Positions 1 through 5,214 of a stretch of 5,214 nt of DNA are shown here, in pieces. The translations under genes were made by a program, and so were the position numbers. This stretch comes from Chloroflexota bacterium (GTDB taxonomy: Bacteria > Chloroflexota > Anaerolineae > Thermoflexales > Thermoflexaceae), in assembly GCA_030550075.1 (NCBI GenBank), contig JAUQQB010000233.1, positions 1-5,214 on the forward strand, given 5' to 3'. The notes beneath the pieces are model-generated. The model did not search any database and was not told the DNA's origin. It saw only the letters and a program-made list of their open reading frames with translations. Numbering within the stretch: the first letter of the stretch is position 1; each line of letters starts with the position of its first letter.

Positions 1-95
1 GTAGGGCACGCAAGTGCCCGTCTTCTTTTTGTGAACGCTTAGACGGGCACTCCGCTTCGCTTCGTGCCCTACTACAAACAGGAGGTCTTTCGTTC
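1..95. repeat. Repeat unit 1 (type A, clipped by the window edge)
   Basis: The left hairpin is GGGCAC (4-9), loop GCAA, GTGCCC (14-19). The right hairpin is GGGCAC (45-50), 13-nt loop, GTGCCC (64-69), followed by TACTAC. GTGCCCGTCT (14-23) is also perfectly complementary to AGACGGGCAC (41-50), so an alternative 10-bp central stem is possible. Bases 1-82 are identical to 197-278 in unit 3. Confidence 0.8.
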
Positions 96-193
96 GTAGT
101 AGGGCACGTGAGTGCCCGTTCTCTTTGTGAGCGCTTAGACAGGCACTCCGCTTTGCTTCGTGCCCGACTACAAACAAAGGGCTTTTCCTGTTC
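96..193. repeat. Repeat unit 2 (type B)
   Basis: This unit begins GTAGTA. Its left hairpin is GGGCAC (102-107), loop GTGA, GTGCCC (112-117). The right hairpin is AGGCAC (141-146) with GTGCCC (160-165), which has one outer mismatch, and is followed by GACTAC. Its spacer (172-193) ends in AAAGGGCTTTTCCTGTTC, shared with unit 4 and not with units 1 and 3. Confidence 0.75.
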
Positions 194-289
194 GTAGTAG
201 GGCACGCAAGTGCCCGTCTTCTTTTTGTGAACGCTTAGACGGGCACTCCGCTTCGCTTCGTGCCCTACTACAAACAGGGTTTTTCGTTC
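194..289. repeat. Repeat unit 3 (type A)
   Basis: The left hairpin is GGGCAC (200-205), loop GCAA, GTGCCC (210-215). The right hairpin is GGGCAC (241-246) with GTGCCC (260-265), followed by TACTAC. An alternative 10-bp stem joins 210-219 with 237-246. It is identical to unit 1 over 82 bases and then differs in the spacer, which suggests a recent duplication or gene conversion. Confidence 0.8.
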
Positions 290-390
290 GTAGTAGGGCA
301 CGTAAGTGCCCGTCCTCTCTTTGCGAACGCCTGTAACGGGCACTCCGCTTCGCTTCGTGCCCGACTACGAACAAAGGGCTTTTCCTGTTC
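290..390. repeat. Repeat unit 4 (type B)
   Basis: The left hairpin is GGGCAC (296-301), loop GTAA, GTGCCC (306-311). The right hairpin is GGGCAC (338-343) with GTGCCC (357-362), followed by GACTAC. The central alternative stem is shortened to 8 bp (306-313 with 336-343). The spacer matches that of unit 2. Confidence 0.75.
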
Positions 391-413
391 GTAGTCGGGC
401 ACGTAAATGCCCG
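391..413. repeat. Partial repeat unit 5 (left hairpin only)
   Basis: Only the left half is present: GTAGTC, GGGCAC (397-402), loop GTAA, ATGCCC (407-412). The change to ATGCCC breaks the loop-closing pair, leaving a 5-bp stem. No right hairpin follows, so the array ends here by truncation or decay. On the minus strand this is the first hairpin reached by transcripts leaving the DUF255 gene, but no U-tract follows it in that direction. Confidence 0.65.
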
Positions 414-447
414 TTCTCTCCTGGCGTTGCGCCTGGATAGAGGCCCC

Positions 448-2253
448 TCAAGAGGATTCGCTCAGGCTCCGCAATCGCTCCGTGATCTCCTCCGGCGTGC
501 GGGCGGGCGGCAGGCAGCGGGCGCCGATGCAAACATAGGCCGCGGGCCATCCGTCCAGGGGGAACCCCTGGGCCCGGATCGCGAACGCATCCTCCCGGGG
601 GTCCATGGGTACCACGACCCGGTGGAAAGGATCCCCACGCCATGCGGCCATGAGCAGGCGTTGAGTTTCCGGATCTTCCCGGGGGCCGATCACATGGATC
701 CGCACGGGCTCCGTGATGGCCCGATAGACGGCCAGCCCGTAAGGGGCCGCTGCGAAATCGTATTTCGCGTATTCCCCCTCGAAGGCCAGCAACGTCCGCT
801 CCGCGGTTTCCCGGGCCCGGCGGTCTCCTGTGAGATCATACAGGGTCAGGTAGAACTCAGCCGCCGCCGCGTTCTCCTCCAGAGGCTTCTGACGGATCCG
901 GAGGGCACCGATGGCCCGGGGATCCTCCGGCCGGTCGAAGAAGCCGCCGCCTTCAGGATCCGCCAGGGCAGATTCCATATAGGTTCGAAGCCGGAGGGCC
1001 CGCTCCAGGAAGCGCCGCTCGCCGGTGCGCTGGAAGGCCGCCAGGGCCGCCCGGCCGTAATGGACCTGATCCCCCAGCAGCGGCGGCATCCCCTTCTGGT
1101 CCGCCCGCTCCCCCTGCGCATCGACATAGTGATACAGGGCCCCCATCGTCTCATCGAAGGCCAGCGCCCACACCGTATCCAGCGCCCGCAGGGCCATGGC
1201 GCGCCAGACGGATTCCTCGAGCAGATCGCTGGCGATCATCAGGGCGAGGGCCATCTGCCCGTTCCAGTTGACATAGACCGTGTGATCCACCGCCGGCGGG
1301 GGACGTTGCGCCCGTTCCCGTCGCGAAAGGGCATAGTATTCCTCGTCGGCGTCCTGGCTTCCCCAGAACACGCCGTGTTCGGGATCGTAAAGCGTCCGCT
1401 GGATGTATTCCATCGCCTTTACCGCCGCCGCCCGAAGCCCCTCCTCTTCGAGGATCTCCGCCGCATAGAGATAGAGGGGGATCAGGCGGGCGTGGTCCTC
1501 CAGCATCTTCTCGAAGTGCGGCATGCTCCAGTCACGGGTGGTGGCGTAGCGGAACCATCCCCCTTCCACATGGTCATACATCCCGCCCTCGGCCATCCCG
1601 TGGAGGGTGCGACGGACCATCTCCGCCAGCCGCTCGTCCCGCCGTCCGCCGCGGACGTATTCCACCAGCAGTAACAGGGAGGCCTCGGGGTGGGGGAACT
1701 TGGGTGCCTCCCCGAAACCGCCATAGACCGGATCGTAGGCGCGGGCGATCAATCCGATCAGATGCATGGGGATGGTCCAGGAGAGCTGCGCGCCAGGTCG
1801 GGCGACGGGGCGGCTGGCCTCCTGACGCCGGCGGGCGATCTCCTGGGCCCGACGGCGGATCTCCTCCCGGCCGGTTCGATAATACTGGAGCACCTGGAGG
1901 AGGACCTGGCGCATCTGCATCGGGGGGATGTAGGTGGCTCCGGTGAGGATCTCGCCATCCGGGGTCAGGAAAGCGGTGGTCGGCCATCCACCCATATTGT
2001 AGCGGGCATTGATGTCCGGCCGCCGGTCAGTGTCCACCCGAATCGGGATGAAATAGCTGTTTATGATCTCGGCGATCTCGGGGTCTGAGTAGGTGCCGGT
2101 GTGGATCGGATCGCCGGGGATCCCCCGGTCCATCACGTGGCACCAGTGGCACCAGGTCGCGGAGATGCTGAGGAGGATCGGCTTATCCTGTTCCTGGGCT
2201 TCCCGGAACGCCGCCTCGCCCCACTCCCGCCACTGCACGCGCGTCTCGCCCAT
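448..2253 (-). CDS. Thioredoxin domain-containing DUF255 protein (YyaL/SSP411 family)
   Basis: This is a complete 601-aa protein. An N-terminal thioredoxin-like domain (about residues 1-125) carries WCHWCH, with the redox cysteine pair C35/C38, and GGWPT (88-92) holding the usual cis-proline at P91. An alpha/alpha-barrel region like six-hairpin glycosidases follows. Its family signatures are GGFGEAPKFPHPE (178-190), GGMYDHVEGGWFRY (223-236), PHFEKMLEDHA (245-255), FWGSQDADEEYY (296-307), VNWNGQM (328-334), GGGFFD (435-440) and KPLEEN (456-461). The family C-terminal motif AYVCIGARC is at 572-580. Members are usually near 650-700 aa, so this one is compact. The ATG at 2253 is chosen because a GGGAG box lies 7 nt upstream and the protein then begins just before the thioredoxin fold; an upstream extension to 2448 is low-complexity Arg/Pro/Ala sequence with no family similarity. 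There is no signal peptide, so it is probably cytoplasmic. The biochemical role of the family is not settled. A nine-residue insertion lies just after the CxxC. The gene has its own promoter candidate and ends next to the repeat array. Confidence 0.93.
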   Translation of the reverse strand: MGETRVQWREWGEAAFREAQEQDKPILLSISATWCHWCHVMDRGIPGDPIHTGTYSDPEIAEIINSYFIPIRVDTDRRPDINARYNMGGWPTTAFLTPDGEILTGATYIPPMQMRQVLLQVLQYYRTGREEIRRRAQEIARRRQEASRPVARPGAQLSWTIPMHLIGLIARAYDPVYGGFGEAPKFPHPEASLLLLVEYVRGGRRDERLAEMVRRTLHGMAEGGMYDHVEGGWFRYATTRDWSMPHFEKMLEDHARLIPLYLYAAEILEEEGLRAAAVKAMEYIQRTLYDPEHGVFWGSQDADEEYYALSRRERAQRPPPAVDHTVYVNWNGQMALALMIASDLLEESVWRAMALRALDTVWALAFDETMGALYHYVDAQGERADQKGMPPLLGDQVHYGRAALAAFQRTGERRFLERALRLRTYMESALADPEGGGFFDRPEDPRAIGALRIRQKPLEENAAAAEFYLTLYDLTGDRRARETAERTLLAFEGEYAKYDFAAAPYGLAVYRAITEPVRIHVIGPREDPETQRLLMAAWRGDPFHRVVVPMDPREDAFAIRAQGFPLDGWPAAYVCIGARCLPPARTPEEITERLRSLSESS

Positions 2254-2257
2254 GACC

Positions 2258-2269
2258 CTTCTCCCTTCC
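2258..2269 (-). promoter_or_regulatory. Ribosome binding site fixing the DUF255 start
   Basis: On the minus strand GGAAGGGAGAAGG precedes the ATG at 2253, with GGGAG spaced 7 nt from the start codon. This supports starting there and not at the further-upstream ATG at 2448. Confidence 0.7.
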
Positions 2270-2298
2270 TCAAAGCCCTGATTTTGATCATCAATCCC

Positions 2299-2328
2299 AT
2301 CATAACTGGGGGAGGGGATGGCGTGCAA
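2299..2328 (-). promoter_or_regulatory. Candidate sigma-70-type promoter for the DUF255 gene
   Basis: On the minus strand TATGAT (2299-2304, 5 of 6 to TATAAT) lies 18 bp downstream of TTGCAC (2323-2328, a weak -35 keeping only TTG). Transcription would start near 2292, giving a leader of about 39 nt. This is a local AT-rich patch in GC-rich DNA, which supports the call. It is unproven. Confidence 0.45.
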
Positions 2329-2611
2329 CTTTCCGGTCCTGAGGCCAGCGGGTGGCCGCAAGGGTCGGTCTCCTGGAAACCCATGATTCGGCGCGTCGGG
2401 AGGCCGCGCAGCGCGGGCCGGGCAGCGGGCTTTCGAAGCGCGGCCCACCGGGGCGCCGCCCTTCCGTATGCAGAAGGCCGGCCCGGGATGAGCCGACGCG
2501 GAGGCCTGCTCGATTCCGTAACATCGCCCACCGCCTCAACAGGGCGGGCATAAGACCGGTTCCTGCCCGGTTGCGATCCGGGCGGTGCCCGTTCGGGTTC
2601 CGCATGGGCCC

Positions 2612-2640
2612 TTCCCCACGCCGCGAGGCGGTGTGGGGAG
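2612..2640. other. Strong 11-13 bp intergenic hairpin
   Basis: CCCCACGCCGC (2614-2624) pairs with GCGGTGTGGGG (2628-2638) around a GAG loop. There is one G-T wobble, and a T-A plus a T-G pair can be added at the base. No T-run follows in either direction, so it is not a standard intrinsic terminator. It lies upstream of the GH57 promoter and far upstream of the minus-strand promoter. Confidence 0.6.
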
Positions 2641-2684
2641 CCCCCCGGTTTGCAACCGAGCAACCTGCTCCCATCAGAACCGTA

Positions 2685-2716
2685 TTGACAAAATTGTCGT
2701 TTCCTTTCAAGATAAT
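2685..2716 (+). promoter_or_regulatory. Candidate promoter of the GH57 gene
   Basis: A perfect TTGACA (2685-2690) is followed by GATAAT (2711-2716, 5 of 6 to TATAAT). The 20-bp spacer is longer than the usual 16-18 bp, so either the -10 assignment is off or the promoter needs an activator. Transcription would start around 2722-2724, inside the 12-bp palindrome and about 24 nt before the ATG. Confidence 0.5.
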
Positions 2717-2727
2717 AAAGCGCTTTA
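2716..2727. promoter_or_regulatory. 12-bp palindrome resembling a LacI/CcpA-family operator
   Basis: TAAAGCGCTTTA is a perfect 12-bp palindrome centred on the CG/GC step, with the AAGCGCTT core typical of LacI-family sites such as CcpA cre and MalR operators. It begins on the last base of the candidate -10 and covers the expected transcription start, where a bound repressor would block initiation. Family assignment is by resemblance only; no regulator gene is in the window. Confidence 0.5.
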
Positions 2728-2735
2728 CTTTATCC

Positions 2736-2742
2736 GGAGGAG
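2736..2742 (+). promoter_or_regulatory. Shine-Dalgarno site of the GH57 gene
   Basis: GGAGGAG, a near-perfect anti-16S match, ends 4 nt before the ATG at 2747. It is strong enough to fix that ATG as the start despite the long region before the signal-peptide hydrophobic core. Confidence 0.8.
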
Positions 2743-2746
2743 CCCG

Positions 2747-5214
2747 ATGAAATACCAGAGCCACCTTCCCTTTCCGCGGTGGAATCGTCGGATAGGATCT
2801 GGGGCAGGTCCTCTCCGGTGGTTGTTCTTTCGGAGGGAAGCGACTCGCGCGCTGGTCTTGTTCAGCGGGGTTCTCCTCCTGATCCTGTCTAACTGTCGGC
2901 CGACACCGACGCCCATCCCGACCCCAACTTCGCCCGTGCTGACCCCCACGACGGCCCCTTCAGAGGAGCCCCTCTACCTGGCGCTGATCTGGCATCAGCA
3001 CCAGCCCTTCTATCCGAAGGACCCCCAGACCGGCCTGTATACCCGCCCGTGGGCCCGCGTCCATGCCACCAAGGATTACTACGATATGGCCGCCATCCTG
3101 CGGGATTACCCGAACGTCCACGTGACCTTCAACCTGACCCCCTCGCTGATCCGCCAGCTGGAGGATCTGGCGGCGGGGGCCAAAGACGTCTACTGGGCGC
3201 TGGCCGAAAAGCCGGCGGAGGCGCTCACCGATGAGGAGAAACGTTTCATCCTCCGCCGGTTCTTCGATGCGAACTGGGACCGGGTGATCCCGCGTTTCCC
3301 ACGCTATCAGGAGCTCCTGGAGAAACGGGGCCGTCGTGTTGATGCGGAAACCATCGAGCGGGCGATGACCTCCTTCAGCGTCCAGGATTTCCGGGATCTC
3401 CAGGTGCTGTTCAACCTGGCCTGGTTCGATCCGGATTTCCTGGCCCAACCGCCCCTGGCGGATCTGGTCCGCAAGGGACAGGGCTTCGCGGAGGCGGACA
3501 AGCAGGTGATCTTCCAGGAAACGCGGCGCATCCTTCGGGAGATCCTCCCCTTGCACAAAGCGCTCCAGGATGCCGGGCAAATCGAGGTGACCACGACGCC
3601 TTACGCGCATCCGATCCTGCCCCTCCTCGTTTATTCGGATCTCGCGCGGGTGGGGAACCCGGAGGCGCTGTTGCCGGACCCGCCCTTCGTCGCCCCGGAG
3701 GACGCGCGGGAGCACCTGCGCCGGGCAGTGGTGCTATACGAAACCCATTTCGGCCGGAGGCCGCGGGGCCTCTGGCCGGCCGAAGGGGCCGTGGCCCAGC
3801 AGATCGTCCCCATGGTGATCGATGCCGGCTTCACCTGGATGGCCTCCGGGGAACCGGTCCTCGCCCGTTCGCTGGGGATCAGCGGCTTCACCCGTGACGC
3901 GCGGGAGACCGTGGAGGAGATCGATCTCCTCTATCGCCCATATCGGCTCTCCGATCCGCAGGATCGCCCGCTCTTCATCGTGTTCCGCGATGGCGTGCTC
4001 TCGGACAAAATCGGCTTCACCTATTCGGGGATGCCCGGAGACGCCGCCGCCGAGGATTTCATTCGCCGTCTGGAGAACATTCGGGAGAAAGCCCGCGAGA
4101 AAGGCGTGAAGGGCCCCCTGCTGGTCTCGGTGATCCTTGACGGGGAGAACGCCTGGGAATACTACGAGAACGACGGCAAGGCCTTCCTCCACGGTCTTTA
4201 CCGACGGCTGAACGAAAGCCGAACGATCCGCACCGTGACGCCCTCCGAGTTTCTGACGCGGTTTCCGGAAGCCGCCCGACCGCTCCCCAAGCTGTTCCCC
4301 GGCGCATGGTTCAGCCCGAACTACGACACCTGGATCGGGGAGGCGGAGGAGCGGGAGGCGTGGACGGCGCTCCGGCGCGCGCGCCAGGTGTTGAAAGATT
4401 ATGAGGAAGGGCGGAAGTCCGCCCCGGCGGAGGCGCTGGAACGGGCGCGGGAGGCCATGCTGCAGGCGGAGGGATCGGACTGGTTCTGGTGGTATGGGGC
4501 GGATCAGGACAGCGGGCAGGATGATTACTTCGATGCCGCCTTCCGCATGCTCCTCCGTCAGGTCTACGAAGCCCTGGGGGAGCCCGCGCCGGACTTCCTC
4601 TCGATCCCCATCGTTTCGCCCCCTGTTGTCGAGCCGGCGGCGCCCTTCACCGGTCCGATCACACCGACCCTCGACGGTCGGGCAACGCCCGGGGAATGGG
4701 ATCCGGCTGCCCGATACGAGGGGACGGATCCGGCGTTGCAGGGGTTCTGGCTGGGGGCGGATCGAACGCACCTCTATGCGCGGGTGGATGGAACCTGGGA
4801 AGGGGATGTGGCCTTCGGCTTCTATATGGCCGCGCCGCAGGGGGGCGGACGGGCCGGTTTCTCGCTGGAGCCCTTCGGCCCGCGGGTGCCGCTGGGGTTC
4901 GGAGCGACCCACGCCGTCCAGGTCATCCGTCAGGGCAGGACGGTGCGCGTGGAGTTGTGGCAGGCGGGGGCCGATGGCCGCTGGGTTCCGGCGTCAGGGA
5001 CGCTCGAGGCGCGGCTGGGGCAGGGGACGCTCGAGCTGGCATTGCCCCAGGCAGTGCTGGGGACCCTGCAGGCGGGAGATCCGGTGCTCTGGCAGGTGGT
5101 GGTCTCGCAACCTCAGGGAACCGCACGCTTTCCTTCCGCCGGCGTGGCCCGTTTCCCGATGCCCGATTTCGGTCTGGCGGAGGTCATTCTCGATGTGGAG
5201 GACCCGGAGAAGGA
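2747..5214 (+). CDS. Secreted GH57 glycoside hydrolase lipoprotein (amylopullulanase-like), 3' partial
   Basis: The frame is open through 822 codons and runs off the window without a stop. Residues 36-48 form a hydrophobic core after basic residues, then LSNC with C50 as the likely lipidated cysteine, then a Thr-Pro-rich linker (51-71). The GH57 domain (about 76-620) has its conserved regions in order: HQHQP (83-87), GQIEVTTTPYAHP (277-289), GLWPAE (341-346), ILDGENAWEYY (463-473) and GSDWFWWYGAD (576-586). By family analogy E346 is the catalytic nucleophile and D465 the general acid/base, making it a retaining alpha-glucan hydrolase or transferase, probably acting outside the membrane. The ILDGENAWEYY and SDWFWWYG motifs fit the amylopullulanase-like (COG1449) branch better than 4-alpha-glucanotransferases. 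From about 638 (TPTLDGRATPGEW) a beta-rich module resembles the glucodextranase-C/DOMON-like domains found behind GH57 enzymes, and the last residues may start a second one. The exact substrate is not determined. The gene is divergent from the DUF255 gene. Confidence 0.92.
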   Translation, partial: MKYQSHLPFPRWNRRIGSGAGPLRWLFFRREATRALVLFSGVLLLILSNCRPTPTPIPTPTSPVLTPTTAPSEEPLYLALIWHQHQPFYPKDPQTGLYTRPWARVHATKDYYDMAAILRDYPNVHVTFNLTPSLIRQLEDLAAGAKDVYWALAEKPAEALTDEEKRFILRRFFDANWDRVIPRFPRYQELLEKRGRRVDAETIERAMTSFSVQDFRDLQVLFNLAWFDPDFLAQPPLADLVRKGQGFAEADKQVIFQETRRILREILPLHKALQDAGQIEVTTTPYAHPILPLLVYSDLARVGNPEALLPDPPFVAPEDAREHLRRAVVLYETHFGRRPRGLWPAEGAVAQQIVPMVIDAGFTWMASGEPVLARSLGISGFTRDARETVEEIDLLYRPYRLSDPQDRPLFIVFRDGVLSDKIGFTYSGMPGDAAAEDFIRRLENIREKAREKGVKGPLLVSVILDGENAWEYYENDGKAFLHGLYRRLNESRTIRTVTPSEFLTRFPEAARPLPKLFPGAWFSPNYDTWIGEAEEREAWTALRRARQVLKDYEEGRKSAPAEALERAREAMLQAEGSDWFWWYGADQDSGQDDYFDAAFRMLLRQVYEALGEPAPDFLSIPIVSPPVVEPAAPFTGPITPTLDGRATPGEWDPAARYEGTDPALQGFWLGADRTHLYARVDGTWEGDVAFGFYMAAPQGGGRAGFSLEPFGPRVPLGFGATHAVQVIRQGRTVRVELWQAGADGRWVPASGTLEARLGQGTLELALPQAVLGTLQAGDPVLWQVVVSQPQGTARFPSAGVARFPMPDFGLAEVILDVEDPEK

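Larger units (their letters stand above)
1..413. repeat. REP/BIME-like tandem palindromic array, 4 units plus a partial fifth
   Basis: The core word GTAGGGCACG (GTCGGGCACG in the last copy) recurs at 1, 99, 197, 293 and 394, giving periods of 98, 98, 96 and 101 bp. Each unit has a left hairpin, GGGCAC-tetraloop-GTGCCC, preceded by GTAGTA, then a 21-25 nt T-rich middle. A right hairpin follows, GGGCAC-13 nt-GTGCCC, followed by TACTAC or GACTAC. Read on the minus strand, the right hairpin also starts with GTAGTA or GTAGTC. Two hairpins in opposite orientation, each with GTAG at its 5' foot, is the architecture known for REP elements paired as BIMEs, which RAYT (TnpA-REP) proteins mobilise. No RAYT gene is in the window. 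The array continues off the left edge and stops 35 bp past the stop codon of the minus-strand gene. The repeat structure is seen directly; REP/BIME membership is inferred from architecture. Confidence 0.8.
2254..2746. other. Divergent intergenic region with a hairpin-rich GC core
   Basis: This 493-bp stretch separates the 5' ends of the two genes. Its edges hold promoter-like AT-rich segments (about 2254-2330 and 2680-2746). The middle is GC-rich and holds several inverted repeats: CCGCG-CAG-CGCGG (2404-2416), GGGCCG with CGGCCC (2415-2446) enclosing GCTT-TCG-AAGC (2429-2439), and GCCCGG with CCGGGC (2565-2583). Further on are an 11-bp stem at 2614-2638, CGGTT-TGC-AACCG (2646-2658) and GAGCA-ACC-TGCTC (2658-2670). 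Open frames exist on both strands, but their translations are Arg/Pro/Gly/Ala-rich and match no family I know. I find no tRNA cloverleaf, riboswitch or ncRNA that I recognise. Confidence 0.6.

Noticed and set aside
4..31. Intrinsic terminator on the plus strand (GC hairpin followed by GTCTTCTTTTT)
   Set aside because: The stem is only 6 bp, the T-rich run starts several bases after it, and it is part of a repeat unit with no known gene upstream in the window. Some terminator activity for rightward transcripts is possible.
1..413. CRISPR array
   Set aside because: The units are ~98 bp, internally palindromic and nearly contiguous. The 20-24 nt between hairpin pairs is itself repeated, not unique as CRISPR spacers are.
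423..433. Hairpin GGCG-TTG-CGCC downstream of the DUF255 stop as its terminator
   Set aside because: The stem is just 4 bp and no T-run follows on the minus strand, so it is too weak to call.
427..1674. Long open frame of 415 codons on the plus strand
   Set aside because: It is antisense to the clearly recognised DUF255 gene, is Arg/Pro/Gly-rich and matches no family; high GC makes antisense frames long.
2254..2448. N-terminal extension of the DUF255 protein to an ATG at 2448
   Set aside because: The extra 65 residues are low-complexity Arg/Pro/Ala and cross the likely promoter and the Shine-Dalgarno of the ATG at 2253.
2541..2670. tRNA-like gene in the hairpin cluster
   Set aside because: No T-loop consensus, acceptor-stem pairing or 7-nt anticodon loop could be fitted on either strand.
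2300..2764. Small ORFs in the intergenic region on both strands (132-176 codons)
   Set aside because: Overlapping frames on both strands are all Arg/Pro/Gly-rich and none has a good ribosome binding site or recognisable motif. They cover hairpins and promoters, so they read as non-coding.
3734..4912. Long open frame of 392 codons on the minus strand
   Set aside because: It is antisense to the GH57 catalytic region. Its composition is that of a GC-rich shadow, and no domain or Shine-Dalgarno supports it.

Overview
The window looks like chromosomal DNA of a GC-rich thermophilic bacterium, most likely a Chloroflexota member of the Thermoflexus type. This guess rests on high GC, CGG/CTG/GAG-rich codon use, a Thr-Pro-rich linker after the lipoprotein cysteine (common in that phylum), and a GH57 enzyme, a family concentrated in thermophiles. 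No marker gene is present, so the taxonomy is an inference.

Layout: (1) 1-413 is a tandem array of four ~98-bp palindromic units plus a broken fifth. Each unit carries two REP-like hairpins in opposite orientation with GTAG at the foot, i.e. a BIME-like array. It ends 35 bp past the stop codon of the next gene. (2) 448-2253, minus strand, is a complete 601-aa thioredoxin-domain/DUF255 protein (YyaL/SSP411 family) with a WCHWC motif. (3) 2254-2746 is a 493-bp divergent intergenic region. It has a promoter for each gene, a GC-rich central part full of short hairpins, and next to the plus-strand gene a TTGACA box followed by a 12-bp palindrome resembling a LacI/CcpA-family operator. (4) 2747 to the window end, plus strand, is a GH57 glycoside hydrolase predicted to be a secreted lipoprotein. 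It has a C-terminal beta-rich accessory module and is cut by the window edge.

How the parts may work together: the GH57 protein would act outside the membrane on alpha-glucans, and the operator-like palindrome suggests sugar-responsive control. The DUF255 protein has no signal peptide and is probably cytoplasmic; its substrate is unknown. The two genes are divergent and need not share a pathway. I found no tRNA, rRNA, CRISPR, transposase or phage gene. The least explained parts are the repeat array, whose tetraloops vary only within the GNRA consensus, and the hairpin-rich middle of the intergenic region.
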